In this document: one piece after another, positions 16,573 through 24,665 of the stretch | Layout: every line of letters begins with the position of its first letter | Numbering within the stretch: the first letter of the stretch is position 1 | Source: Bacillus sp. 2B10 | GTDB taxonomy: Bacteria; Pseudomonadota; Alphaproteobacteria; Sphingomonadales; Sphingomonadaceae | NCBI GenBank assembly: GCA_003946805.1 | Contig: RPSH01000003.1 | Span: 62,001-126,000 of the forward strand | Direction of reading: 5' to 3' | Length of the DNA stretch: 64,000 bases | The notes under the pieces: generated by a model | Databases searched by the model: none | What the model saw: the letters and a program-made list of their open reading frames with translations, nothing else | What the model was told of the DNA's origin: nothing | Program-made: the position numbers and the translations under genes

Positions 16573-17577
16573 TCAAAAATCGCTGCCCAGCGTCAGGGCC
16601 GGTCCCGATCCCGGCGCGGCATTGCCCGCGATGCGCTGTCGCCAGTCGACCGACAGCCGCATCGCGCTGCGCCCGACCGGAATCGCCGCGACCAGCGACG
16701 GACCGATATCGACCCGCATCGCGCCACGCTGGGCCCCTCCCCAGCTGCCGATGCCCAGCTTCAGCGCGCTGCCGCCGATCGTCGCCACCGGACGCAGCAC
16801 CCGCGCCGCGCCATCGGCATAGGGTTCGATCCCGTCGCGCGCCACCGCGCCCGCCTGGCCATAGGCTTCGACGCCCAGCCGCCCCGGCAGCATGCGATCG
16901 ACCCCGGCGATCAGGCCCAGCCCGGTGCCGCCCTGCCCGCGATCGAGTGCCACCCGGCGCTCCACCACCACTGCCACCGATGCCGCGACCGGTCGCCATT
17001 CGATCCCCAGTGCCGCCTCGCGTCCCGGCCCGGCCAGCGGCGTCGCGAGGCGTGCCGCCACCGCCGCGCGGCCATCCGCGTCGACCGGCATCCGTACGCG
17101 CACCCCCGCCTGCCCACCGCCCAGCTGCACCGGGCCGCCGGTCGCGCTGCCCGGCCGGGCGAGCGCCCACAGGCTGACCGTCATCCGCCGCTCGCCACCC
17201 GGCCGCAACCGGATCGGTGGCGGCAGGATCGGGTGCAGCGGCTCGGCCGATCCGAAACCGGCCAGTGCCAGCAGGGCGAGCTGCACCCGTGCGGGCTCGA
17301 CCGGTCGCACCCGATCCGGGGATAGCCGGTGCGCCGCCGGCATGGTCGGCACGGTTCGCCGGCCCGCCATCGCCGCGACCGATACGGGCCGCCACGCTGC
17401 CGGTGCCGGCAGCCGAACCGGCGCGACGGCAGCGACCGGCGCCACCTCCGGCAATGCCAGCCGCACCCGATGCTCCGGCGGCACGCCCTCGGGCCAGAGC
17501 AGCGTCACCCGCATCCCCACCCATCCCACCGTGACCAGCGCGAGGAAGCGCAGCGGGCGTCCGCGTGCCGGACTCAT
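16573..17577 (-). CDS. probable NfrA-like outer-membrane protein C-terminal domain
   Basis: A 334-residue protein beginning MSPARGRPLRFLALVTVGWVGMRVTLLWP, a single hydrophobic export or anchor segment. A Pro/Ala-rich region to about residue 120 follows, then a region of alternating hydrophobic residues with many Gly that ends in F, as outer-membrane beta-barrels do. The C-terminal pattern (YGQAGAVARDG, GSWGGAQRGAMRVDIGPSL, then a DWR-R-AG-PGSGPALTL ending) reminds me of the C-terminal domain of phage-N4 adsorption protein A (NfrA). It overlaps the NfrB-like glycosyltransferase by ATGA, matching the nfrB-nfrA pairing known in enterobacteria. The name is inferred from context and resemblance only. 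Confidence 0.6.
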   Translation of the reverse strand: MSPARGRPLRFLALVTVGWVGMRVTLLWPEGVPPEHRVRLALPEVAPVAAVAPVRLPAPAAWRPVSVAAMAGRRTVPTMPAAHRLSPDRVRPVEPARVQLALLALAGFGSAEPLHPILPPPIRLRPGGERRMTVSLWALARPGSATGGPVQLGGGQAGVRVRMPVDADGRAAVAARLATPLAGPGREAALGIEWRPVAASVAVVVERRVALDRGQGGTGLGLIAGVDRMLPGRLGVEAYGQAGAVARDGIEPYADGAARVLRPVATIGGSALKLGIGSWGGAQRGAMRVDIGPSLVAAIPVGRSAMRLSVDWRQRIAGNAAPGSGPALTLGSDF

Positions 17578-18965
17578 GCCCCCGACAGGTCGCCGAGGTC
17601 GGGAAAGTGGTGCGCGGTCTTGTCCCACCGCACCGGCCGCCCGCGCAGGGTTCCGGCATAGCGCACCACCGCCCGCCGCGCCGCCAGCAGCGCCACGAGG
17701 TTGCCGACCAGCATCCGCGGGATCGAACGCCACGCCTCGTCCCGGCCATAGGTGCGGCGCACCAGCGTCCATCGCATCGCGATCCGCCACACCAGCAGGC
17801 ACAGGTTGATCGCCAGCACCAGCTGCAACGCGGGATCGACCGGCACGGCGCTGCTGCCGCGCCACGCATGGATCACCAGCGCCAAGCCCCACGCGACCAG
17901 CGCGACATAGGCGATCGCCAGCACCGGGATCGCCAGGATCGCCCGCCGGTCGCGCATCCGCATCCAGTGGTCGCGCCACCCCCCGCCCGCCTGCCAGCCG
18001 ATCCGGTCCCACCCGGCCAGTGCGATGCCGGTCATCCACCGCGCCTTCTGCCGGACGGCGGTATCGAGCGTCGCGGGGAAATAGGCGCGCACCGCGACCG
18101 GCGGCCCGCCTGGGGTTTCCAGCGCACGGACGAACAGCCCGCGGCCGCCCAGCGCGCGGACCGTCAGCCCCAGTTCGTAATCCTCGGTCAGGCTGGTTTC
18201 GTCGAACGGCAATCCGCCGCGCCGCGCGGCGATCCGCGCCAGCATCGCCCCCGCGATCGCGCACCCCACCCCCGCCAGCGGCAGTTCGGCGCCCAGCGCC
18301 CCGCGCACCGGCAACTGCCGGCCATGCGCCTCGGCGAACTCGTCGATGTAATGGCCCGATACCCAGCGCGATCCCGCATCGGCAAGCGGCAGCACCGGCA
18401 GCTGCACCGTATCGGCGCGTGCCAGCATATGGTCGTACACGCGCAGCTCCCCCGGATGCACGACATCCTCGGCATCGTGCAGCACGAAACCGGTGAACGG
18501 CCGCCCCTCGCGCCCGCCATCGGCCGATGCCGCGCTCCAGAGCGTATTGAGACAGTCGGCCTTGGTCGTCGGGCCGGGACGCGGCGTCAGCGCCAGCCGG
18601 ACGCGGTCGTCCCCGGTCGCGACGGCGAAGATCGCGGCGATGGTCGCCGGGTCGTTGGGATAGGCGCCGACATAGAGCCGCCAGTCGGGATGATCGAACC
18701 GCGCCAGCGTCGTGCGCAGCATCGCGCCGATCACTGCCGATTCGTCCCATGCCGGAACCAGCACCGCCAGCCGCCCGGTACAGCCGTCGACCGGAAAATC
18801 GGCCAGCGTTGGCGCGGTCCGGCCGTGCCACCAGCGGCGGATCGTGCGCAGCAGATAGGCGATGTCGATCGCCAGGTCGTCCAGACCGCCGATCAGGAAC
18901 CCGACCGCCGCGAACAACATGGTTTCGCGCGCGATGCCGTCAATCCACGGGATGGACGCATCCAT
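17574..18965 (-). CDS. NfrB-like membrane glycosyltransferase family 2
   Basis: A 463-residue integral-membrane glycosyltransferase resembling the N-terminal part of NfrB (phage N4 adsorption protein B). It has one N-terminal helix (MLFAAVGFLIGGLDDLAIDIAYLL), then the GT2 domain with LAVLVPAWDESAVIG, the acidic motif FVLHDAEDVVHPGEL, LTEDYELGL and the processive-type RQKARWMTGIALAGWDRIGW, then several C-terminal helices. NfrB-type enzymes make a surface polysaccharide. The ATG at 18965 is preferred; a GTG at 18992 adds nine residues. Full-length NfrB carries a cyclic-di-GMP-binding domain (GSPII_E type) that is absent here. It is operonic with the NfrA-like gene. Confidence 0.85.
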   Translation of the reverse strand: MDASIPWIDGIARETMLFAAVGFLIGGLDDLAIDIAYLLRTIRRWWHGRTAPTLADFPVDGCTGRLAVLVPAWDESAVIGAMLRTTLARFDHPDWRLYVGAYPNDPATIAAIFAVATGDDRVRLALTPRPGPTTKADCLNTLWSAASADGGREGRPFTGFVLHDAEDVVHPGELRVYDHMLARADTVQLPVLPLADAGSRWVSGHYIDEFAEAHGRQLPVRGALGAELPLAGVGCAIAGAMLARIAARRGGLPFDETSLTEDYELGLTVRALGGRGLFVRALETPGGPPVAVRAYFPATLDTAVRQKARWMTGIALAGWDRIGWQAGGGWRDHWMRMRDRRAILAIPVLAIAYVALVAWGLALVIHAWRGSSAVPVDPALQLVLAINLCLLVWRIAMRWTLVRRTYGRDEAWRSIPRMLVGNLVALLAARRAVVRYAGTLRGRPVRWDKTAHHFPDLGDLSGA

Positions 18966-19150
18966 GCCCCAGCCCCCGTTGCCCTGCCCCACCGCGATCT
19001 AGGCGGCATTCGTATACGCCGGCAAGGGCGTTCGCGGCGGGGCGGGGGACGGACGGCGGATTATTTGTGCAGGGCGATTGAACCGCCGGTGATTCGGGAC
19101 GTTGGCGAAAACGGTCCTAAATCCCCTTTCGGGACTGGTGCCCCGCGCAC

Positions 19151-19182
19151 CGGCCGCGCCGAGCGTATCGACGGCGCGGCCG
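19151..19182. terminator. hairpin after the RcnB-like gene
   Basis: CGGCCGCGCC (19151-19160), 12-base loop, GGCGCGGCCG (19173-19182), a perfect 10-bp stem starting 10 bp beyond the leftward stop at 19193. Confidence 0.6.
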
Positions 19183-19192
19183 AACCGCGGGC

Positions 19193-19702
19193 TTACCAGA
19201 AGAAGTTGCGGATCACGTCGATCACCCGGCCGCGCCGCTGATCGATCAGCAGCACGTCGTTGTAATGCCGCACCCAGCGCTGGTTGCCGCGCGCCGGGGG
19301 CAGGCGATAGCGGCCCGGATCGGCGATCCAGTAACGCTGTGCGTAATAGGGACGCCCGATCGCGATTCCCGGCCGGAAGCTCTGATAGCGGAACGGCGCG
19401 TTCCAGCCGCCGCGGGCATACAGGTTGCGGTGCCCCTGCCGATAGGCGCGCCAGTCGTTGCGGCCCCATGCTCGGTCGCGCAGGTCCTCGCGATATTCGC
19501 GGCGTGCGCGGTTCAGGTCGCGCCGTTCGTCGCGAATGTCGCGGCGGTCGCCATGGCGCAGCGCCTGGCGATATTCGCGGCGCTCCTCGCGAATGTCCTG
19601 CCGGTCGCGGCGCAGTTCGCGCGCCGACTGCGCCATGGCCGGCGCGGCAACGCCGGGAAGGGCGACCGTTGCCGCCAGCGCGGCCAGAATGATCTTTCGC
19701 AT
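19193..19702 (-). CDS. RcnB family periplasmic protein
   Basis: A 169-residue exported protein with a clear signal peptide (IILAALAATVALPGVAAPAMA, cleaved before QSAREL). It then has a very charged, probably coiled-coil segment at about 28-78 made of RRDRQDIREERREYRQ-like repeats. The C-terminal RcnB-like domain has PGIAIGRPYYAQRYWI, YRLPPARGNQRWVRHYNDVLLID and a closing VIDVIRNFFW. RcnB in E. coli modulates nickel and cobalt efflux; most alphaproteobacterial homologues have no proven role. No metal-binding His or Cys cluster is visible in the charged segment. It stands alone. Confidence 0.82.
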   Translation of the reverse strand: MRKIILAALAATVALPGVAAPAMAQSARELRRDRQDIREERREYRQALRHGDRRDIRDERRDLNRARREYREDLRDRAWGRNDWRAYRQGHRNLYARGGWNAPFRYQSFRPGIAIGRPYYAQRYWIADPGRYRLPPARGNQRWVRHYNDVLLIDQRRGRVIDVIRNFFW

Positions 19703-19927
19703 GGGGATTGCTCCTGTCCTCGTGATGCGAACAGGTTTGCCCGGGTCGCGCTGAACGATGCGCGAATGCGGTTGTCAGGTTTCTGAAAGGGTGGAGGCCA
19801 TTCCCGAGACGGCGGAAATCCGCAAACGCCGCCGCCCGGATTCGAGCGGCAGGCGCTGCGCCTGATGGCCGCCCGCCTGCGCGAGCGCGACTTGGGTAAA
19901 GACCGGCGCCGGTCGCGCCGGATGCCC

Positions 19928-20401
19928 CTACCGGTTCTGCGCCGGTCCGCCGGTACCCGGCGCGCCGACCGTGCCGATATTGCCGAACAGGTCGCGGAAG
20001 AAGTTCGATTCGCGGCCCAGCGTCGGCGTCTTCTTGTCCCACGGGCTGATGCCGACGACCTGGTCGACGCCGGTACGGTCGATCGCGGTCACGTTGCCCG
20101 CCTGGTCGAAACTGATCTTCAGCGTCGTCTGATCGGCGGCACGCGGGCGATTGAACGCCAGATTGCGGCTGTCGCGCGACAAATAGAACCACTCGCGGTC
20201 GGAAAACTGCCCGACGAAGGTCGGCGTGCCCAGCGTCTGTAACACCGACTGGCGGGTGTCGACGCCCGGCTGCACCGCGTTGACCAGATCGGGATCGATG
20301 ACATAGCCCTGATGGCTGCGCAGCTTCGTGCAGCCTCCCAGGCCCGCCGCGGCACAGGCGATCATCAGCGCCACTGCGCCACGGGTGGGGAAGCGAACCA
20401 T
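19928..20401 (-). CDS. bamE: outer-membrane assembly lipoprotein BamE (SmpA/OmlA)
   Basis: BamE is a small lipoprotein of the beta-barrel assembly machinery. The 157-residue precursor has a lipoprotein signal peptide ending in the lipobox GLGGC, so the mature protein starts at that cysteine. The SmpA domain shows GYVIDPDLVNAVQPGVDTRQSVLQTLGTPTF, then DREWFYLSRDSR and LKISFDQAGNVTAI. A Gly/Pro-rich tail of about 40 residues follows. The ATG at 20401 is chosen because GGAG sits six bases upstream and the signal peptide starts there, although the frame is open further. It is divergent from the bc1 chaperone gene. Confidence 0.93.
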   Translation of the reverse strand: MVRFPTRGAVALMIACAAAGLGGCTKLRSHQGYVIDPDLVNAVQPGVDTRQSVLQTLGTPTFVGQFSDREWFYLSRDSRNLAFNRPRAADQTTLKISFDQAGNVTAIDRTGVDQVVGISPWDKKTPTLGRESNFFRDLFGNIGTVGAPGTGGPAQNR

Positions 20402-20480
20402 AAAATCTCCGTCCAGCGAACGCGCGACCGGGTCGCGCGATTGCATCGCGCGGCCACGCGTTCAATATGACGGACCCGCG

Positions 20481-20489
20481 TTATCCACA
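20481..20489 (+). promoter_or_regulatory. perfect DnaA box between bamE and the bc1 chaperone gene
   Basis: TTATCCACA inside the divergent promoter region, outside the origin. Confidence 0.6.
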
Positions 20490-20517
20490 AGCGCGCCCTT
20501 TGCCTGTCCGGAGAGTC

Positions 20518-21027
20518 ATGCGTCTGCCCCGCCTGTTCCGCCGCGAACCGCCGCCGCGCGTCGCCGCCACCCTGTACGACGCCGTCGTCACCCGTGGCCG
20601 GATGCCGCACTGGTATCTGGCCGGCGGCGTGCCCGACACGCTCGACGGACGGTTCGACATGATCGCCGCGGTGCTGGCGATGGTGATGCTGCGACTGGAA
20701 GGCGAGGGGGCCGGCGCCGCGCCCGCCGCGTCGCTGGGCGAATGCTTCGTCGACGACATGGACGGACAGCTGCGGCAGATCGGGTTCGGCGACATGGTCG
20801 TCGGCAAGCATATCGGGCGGATGATGGCGGCGCTTGGCGGGCGGCTGGGGGCGTATCGCGACGGCCTTGCCGACGGCACGCTCGACGCCGCGCTGGTGCG
20901 CAACCTGTATCGCGGGGTCGAGCCCGATCCGGCGGCGCTCACCCATGTCGCCACTGAACTTCGCACGTTCCGTGCCGCGCTGGCCCCGGTATCGGTCGAC
21001 GATCTTCTATCCGGAAAGCTGCCATGA
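20518..21027 (+). CDS. ubiquinol-cytochrome c chaperone (CBP3/UQCC1 family)
   Basis: Proteins of this family help translate or assemble cytochrome b of the bc1 complex. The 169-residue protein has a basic N-terminus, then LYDAVVTRGRMPHWYLAGGVPDTLDGRFDMIAAVLAMVMLRL and GECFVDDMDGQLRQIGFGDMVVGKHIGRMMAALGGRLGAYRD, which are family hallmarks. There is no signal peptide. The ATG at 20518 with GGAGAG upstream is preferred; an in-frame ATG at 20467 lacks a ribosome-binding site. It overlaps yceD by ATGA. Confidence 0.9.
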   Translation: MRLPRLFRREPPPRVAATLYDAVVTRGRMPHWYLAGGVPDTLDGRFDMIAAVLAMVMLRLEGEGAGAAPAASLGECFVDDMDGQLRQIGFGDMVVGKHIGRMMAALGGRLGAYRDGLADGTLDAALVRNLYRGVEPDPAALTHVATELRTFRAALAPVSVDDLLSGKLP

Positions 21028-21542
21028 ACCCCGAATTCCACCGTCCCGTCCGCATCGACCAGATCGGCGAGGGCGAACTGCGACAGCGGATCGCTGCCGA
21101 TGCCGACGAACGTCGCCGGCTGGCGGGCCGGTTCGGCCTGCTCGAACTCGATGTGCTGACCGCCGACTACAGCCTGCGCCGCGATGCCGGCGGAATCTTC
21201 GCGACCGGGCGCTTGCAGGCAAGGGTCGCGCAACCCTGCGTCGCCAGCGGCGAACCGGTGCCCGAATCGGTCGACGAACCCTTCACCCTGCGCTTCCTGC
21301 CCGAAGGCAGTGTCGACAGCAGCGAGCTGGAGCTCGACGACGATGCGATGGACACGATGTTCTACGCCGGGGCATCGATCGATCTCGGCGAGGCGGCGGC
21401 CGAAACGCTCGCGCTGGCGCTCGACCCCTATCCCCGCAGCCCCCATGCGGAGGCCGCGCTGCGCGCCGCGGGGGTGCTGAAGGAGGAAGAGGCGGGACCG
21501 ATGGCGGCGCTGGGCGGTCTGGCCGACCTGCTGAAGAAATAG
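21024..21542 (+). CDS. YceD family (DUF177) protein
   Basis: A 172-residue DUF177 protein. Members are linked to 23S rRNA accumulation and usually precede rpmF. The conserved core is visible as ARVAQPCVASGEPVPESVDEPFTLRFLP, with the typical single Cys, followed by an acidic stretch SSELELDDDAMDTMFY and IDLGEAAAETLALALDPYPRSP. Here rpmF does not follow; the next gene is a convergent TetR regulator. Its start overlaps the upstream chaperone stop by ATGA. Confidence 0.9.
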   Translation: MNPEFHRPVRIDQIGEGELRQRIAADADERRRLAGRFGLLELDVLTADYSLRRDAGGIFATGRLQARVAQPCVASGEPVPESVDEPFTLRFLPEGSVDSSELELDDDAMDTMFYAGASIDLGEAAAETLALALDPYPRSPHAEAALRAAGVLKEEEAGPMAALGGLADLLKK

Positions 21543-21552
21543 GGGCGGGGGG

Positions 21553-22152
21553 TCAGCCGATCCCCCGCGCCAGCAGCGTGGCGATCAGGTCCGCCACCTC
21601 CTCGGGCGTGCGGTCCTCGTCCCATACGCCGTAGCGCAGGCCGAGGAACACGTTCATTCCCATGATCGCCCAGGCGTGGACCTCCGCGCGGGGATCGTCG
21701 GTCGTGCCACGCAACCGCGCCGCGATGCGATCCGCCGTCGTCGAATAATGCCGCCGGAAGCTCGCCGGATCGACGAACTCGGCCTCGTCGATGATGCGGT
21801 AGATTTCCTTGTGCGTCCGTACGAAGCGGATGAACTCGAGCAGCCCGGCACGCTCCGCCGCGATCCGCCCGTCGGCCTGCGCGATCGCCGGGGCGACATG
21901 GTCGCGCACCTGCGCCGACATGTCGGCGACCAGTGCCCGGAACACCGCGTCCTTCGAATCGAAATAGGTGTAGAAACTGCCCAGCGCCACGCCGGCGCGC
22001 CGCGTGATCCCGCTGATCGATCCCTCGTGGAACCCCTTTTCGCCGAACTCGATCGCGGCGGCGTCGAGGATCGCGCGCTGCGTCCGGCGGCCACGTTCGG
22101 TCCGCGGCACCTTGTCGTGGGGCAGGTCCGCCCCGGCAGCGTCGGTGCCCAT
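21553..22152 (-). CDS. TetR family transcriptional regulator
   Basis: A 199-residue repressor-type protein. The N-terminal helix-turn-helix (residues about 25-65) reads RAILDAAAIEFGEKGFHEGSISGITRRAGVALGSFYTYFDSKDAVF, a textbook TetR domain. The C-terminal ligand domain has IIDEAEFVDPASFRRHY and WAIMGMNVFLGLRYGVW. It is divergent from a TonB-dependent receptor gene with a 115-bp shared upstream region, so it most likely controls that receptor and the MFS gene after it. The ligand is unknown. Confidence 0.93.
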   Translation of the reverse strand: MGTDAAGADLPHDKVPRTERGRRTQRAILDAAAIEFGEKGFHEGSISGITRRAGVALGSFYTYFDSKDAVFRALVADMSAQVRDHVAPAIAQADGRIAAERAGLLEFIRFVRTHKEIYRIIDEAEFVDPASFRRHYSTTADRIAARLRGTTDDPRAEVHAWAIMGMNVFLGLRYGVWDEDRTPEEVADLIATLLARGIG

Positions 22153-22181
22153 CGATTTTCTCTCCCTCGCTCCGGATCAAG

Positions 22182-22210
22182 TTGAAACCCGGTTCAGCTT
22201 TCAGTATAGC
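22182..22210 (+). promoter_or_regulatory. sigma70-type promoter of the TonB-receptor gene
   Basis: TTGAAA (22182-22187), a 17-bp spacer and TATAGC (22205-22210), 57 bp before the receptor ATG. A TGAA-N6-TTCA half-site pair overlaps the -35 and could be a TetR operator. Confidence 0.6.
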
Positions 22211-22267
22211 GAAGCGCAACGACGTACAACCCGGCCAACGGGTGGCGTCCACATCAGGGAGAGGTCG

Positions 22268-24505
22268 ATGCACCGCACGTTCGCAATCCGCGCCAGCCTG
22301 CTGATCGGGGCGGCGCTCGTCGCATCGCCCGCGCTGGCGCAAACCACCGAAACCCCGCCGGAAACACCGGCCGAAACGGCATCGGCCGTCGCGGATCAGG
22401 GCGATGGCGACATCGTCGTCACCGCGCGGCGTCGTGCCGAAAGCGTCATCGACGTGCCGATCGCGATGTCGGTGGTGACCGGCGACCAGCTGACCCGCAC
22501 CGGGGCGGTCGATATCACCGCGCTGCAGGACAAGACCCCGAACCTGACGCTGCAGATCGCGCGCGGATCGAACTCCACCCTGATCGCCTTCAGCCGCGGC
22601 GTCGGGCAGCAGGACCCGCTCTGGGGCTTCGAACCCGGTGTCGGCCTGTATCTCGACGACGTCTATGTCGCCCGGCCTCAGGGCGCGGTGCTCGACATCT
22701 TCGACGTGGAACGGGTGGAGGTGCTGCGCGGGCCGCAGGGTACGCTGTACGGCCGCAACACCATCGGCGGCGCGATCAAATACGTCACGAAGCGGCTGGG
22801 CCACGACTATGCCGCCACCGCCCGTGCATCCTATGGTGCGTACAACCAGTTCGATCTGGTGGGACAGGTGACCGTGCCGATCGGTGATACCTTCGCGATC
22901 GGCGGCGCGATCGCCCGCTACAAGCGCGACGGTTACGGCACCAACCTGACTACCGGTGCCGACCAGTATGACAAGGATGTGCTGGCCGCGCGCGTCTCGG
23001 CCGAATGGACCCCGACCGATCGCATCTTCGTACGCGTCGCCGGCGACCGCACGCTCGACCGGTCGAACCCGCGCCACGGCACCCGGCTGCTGCCCAACGG
23101 CACCGATGCGCGCTATGCCCCGACCGGCAACGTCTACGATACCCGCGCCGGGGTCGGCGACCGCAACCGGGTGGTGGCGCAGGGGCTGTCGCTGACCGGC
23201 GAGTTCCAGTTGTCCGACCTGCTGACCTTCAAGTCGATCAGCGCGTATCGCGAAGGCGCTACCAACACCGTCATCGATTTCGACAACACCGTCCTGCCGA
23301 CGCTGGACGTGCCCGCCGAATATGACGACTGGCAGTTCACGCAGGAATTGCAGCTGCTGGTCCAGGGCGAACGGGTGCAGGGCGTCGTCGGCCTCTACTA
23401 CCTCGATGCCGACGCATCGGGCGCGTTCGACACGGTGCTCGGCCTCGCCAACACCACCACGCTGACATCGGGCGCGGTAAGGACGAAAAGCTATGCCGCG
23501 TTCGGCGACGTCAGCGTCGACGTGACCGACCGGCTGAAGGTGTCGGCGGGCCTGCGCTATACCAGGGACGACAAGACCGGCACCGTCTTCCGCCGCAACT
23601 ATACCGGCATCCGGTCGCCGCAATTCGGCAATGCCGCCGCCGTGCCCGGCCTGATCCGCACCAACTACACCAACGACCGCAGCTTCGACCAGTTCACCCC
23701 GCGCCTGTCGATCGCCTACGAACCGCGGCAGGACCTGAACCTGTATGCGTCATGGGGGCGGGGGTTCAAATCGGGCGGATTCGACATGCGCGGCGACGCG
23801 GTGTTCACGCCGACGACCGTGAACGGCTACGACCCCGAAAAGATCACCAGCTACGAAGTGGGGATGAAGGGCGCGTTCCTCGACCGGACGCTGTTCCTGA
23901 ACATGGCCGGATATTATTCGCGCTACACCGACCAGCAGGTCACGATCCAGGTGCCCAACGTCGCCGGCGGCATCGCCAGCTTCGTCGACAATGCGGGCAA
24001 GGCGGACATTTACGGGCTGGAGATCGAGGGGCGGGTGGTCCCGTCGCGCAATCTCTCCGCGCAGGTGTCGTTCGGCTACACCAATGCCGATTACAAGGAA
24101 TTCCTGACGTTCATCGGCGGCGGCACCACGCCGGTCGACGTCGCGAACCAGCGCGTGTTCCAGAACACGCCGGAATTCACCGCCGCCGCGTCGTTCACCG
24201 CCTCGACCGATCTTGCCGGCGGCGCGCTGTCGGTGACGCCCGAAGTCACGCTGCGCAGCGACTATTCGCTGTTCGAAATCCCGACGCCCGCACTCGATCA
24301 GGACGGCTATGCGCTGGTCAACGCCTCGGCCAACTGGATTTCGGGCAATGGCCGCTACCGGCTGGGGGTGGCGCTGCGCAACCTGACTGACCAGCGCTAC
24401 CGGGTCGGCGGCTACAACTTCCCCGGCGCGCTCTTCGGCAACTCGATCATCGGCTATTACGGCCCGCCGCGCACCGCGACCGCGACGTTCGAGGTGAAGT
24501 TCTGA
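22268..24505 (+). CDS. TonB-dependent outer-membrane receptor (module with TetR and MFS)
   Basis: A 745-residue outer-membrane receptor. It has a signal peptide (SLLIGAALVASPALA), a TonB-box-like DIVVTARRRAES soon after, a plug domain ending in VEVLRGPQGTLYGRNTIGGAIKYVTKR, and a beta-barrel closing with the C-terminal ATATFEVKF. No STN signalling domain is present, so it does not belong to a FecIR-type system. It lies between a divergent TetR regulator and an MFS transporter, which suggests uptake of one small molecule across both membranes. The substrate is not evident; the IDVPIAMSVVTGDQL style is common in sphingomonad receptors for plant-derived or aromatic compounds. Confidence 0.93.
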   Translation: MHRTFAIRASLLIGAALVASPALAQTTETPPETPAETASAVADQGDGDIVVTARRRAESVIDVPIAMSVVTGDQLTRTGAVDITALQDKTPNLTLQIARGSNSTLIAFSRGVGQQDPLWGFEPGVGLYLDDVYVARPQGAVLDIFDVERVEVLRGPQGTLYGRNTIGGAIKYVTKRLGHDYAATARASYGAYNQFDLVGQVTVPIGDTFAIGGAIARYKRDGYGTNLTTGADQYDKDVLAARVSAEWTPTDRIFVRVAGDRTLDRSNPRHGTRLLPNGTDARYAPTGNVYDTRAGVGDRNRVVAQGLSLTGEFQLSDLLTFKSISAYREGATNTVIDFDNTVLPTLDVPAEYDDWQFTQELQLLVQGERVQGVVGLYYLDADASGAFDTVLGLANTTTLTSGAVRTKSYAAFGDVSVDVTDRLKVSAGLRYTRDDKTGTVFRRNYTGIRSPQFGNAAAVPGLIRTNYTNDRSFDQFTPRLSIAYEPRQDLNLYASWGRGFKSGGFDMRGDAVFTPTTVNGYDPEKITSYEVGMKGAFLDRTLFLNMAGYYSRYTDQQVTIQVPNVAGGIASFVDNAGKADIYGLEIEGRVVPSRNLSAQVSFGYTNADYKEFLTFIGGGTTPVDVANQRVFQNTPEFTAAASFTASTDLAGGALSVTPEVTLRSDYSLFEIPTPALDQDGYALVNASANWISGNGRYRLGVALRNLTDQRYRVGGYNFPGALFGNSIIGYYGPPRTATATFEVKF

Positions 24506-24510
24506 GCCGA

Positions 24511-24652
24511 AGCTCCTCCCCGTTGCGCGGGGAGGGGGACCGCGGCCGAAGGCGGTGGTGGAGGGGGCCGTCCACCTCCACAACGGTTGCGTGTGGGGCG
24601 ACACCCCGCCACCAGCTACGCATGGTCCCCCTCCCCGCGGAGCGGGGAGGAT
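24511..24652. repeat. inverted-repeat element with CCTCCCC arms
   Basis: Left arm about 24511-24541 (TCCTCCCCGTTGCGCGGGGA then GGGGGACC) and right arm about 24621-24652 are near-perfect reverse complements over about 30 bp, with about 80 bp between. The element fills the gap between the receptor and MFS genes and would form a long hairpin in their shared transcript. Confidence 0.8.
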
Positions 24653-24665
24653 TTATAAGGCCAAC

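Noticed and set aside
16573-18831. A 752-codon frame covering both the NfrA-like and glycosyltransferase genes
   Set aside because: Its first half is an off-frame shadow of the glycosyltransferase; only the part from 17577 leftward shows a proper start and ATGA coupling.
21428-23623. A 731-codon frame opposite the TonB receptor and TetR region
   Set aside because: It is Arg/Gly/Asp-rich shadow of the receptor and its end overlaps the real TetR gene in another frame.
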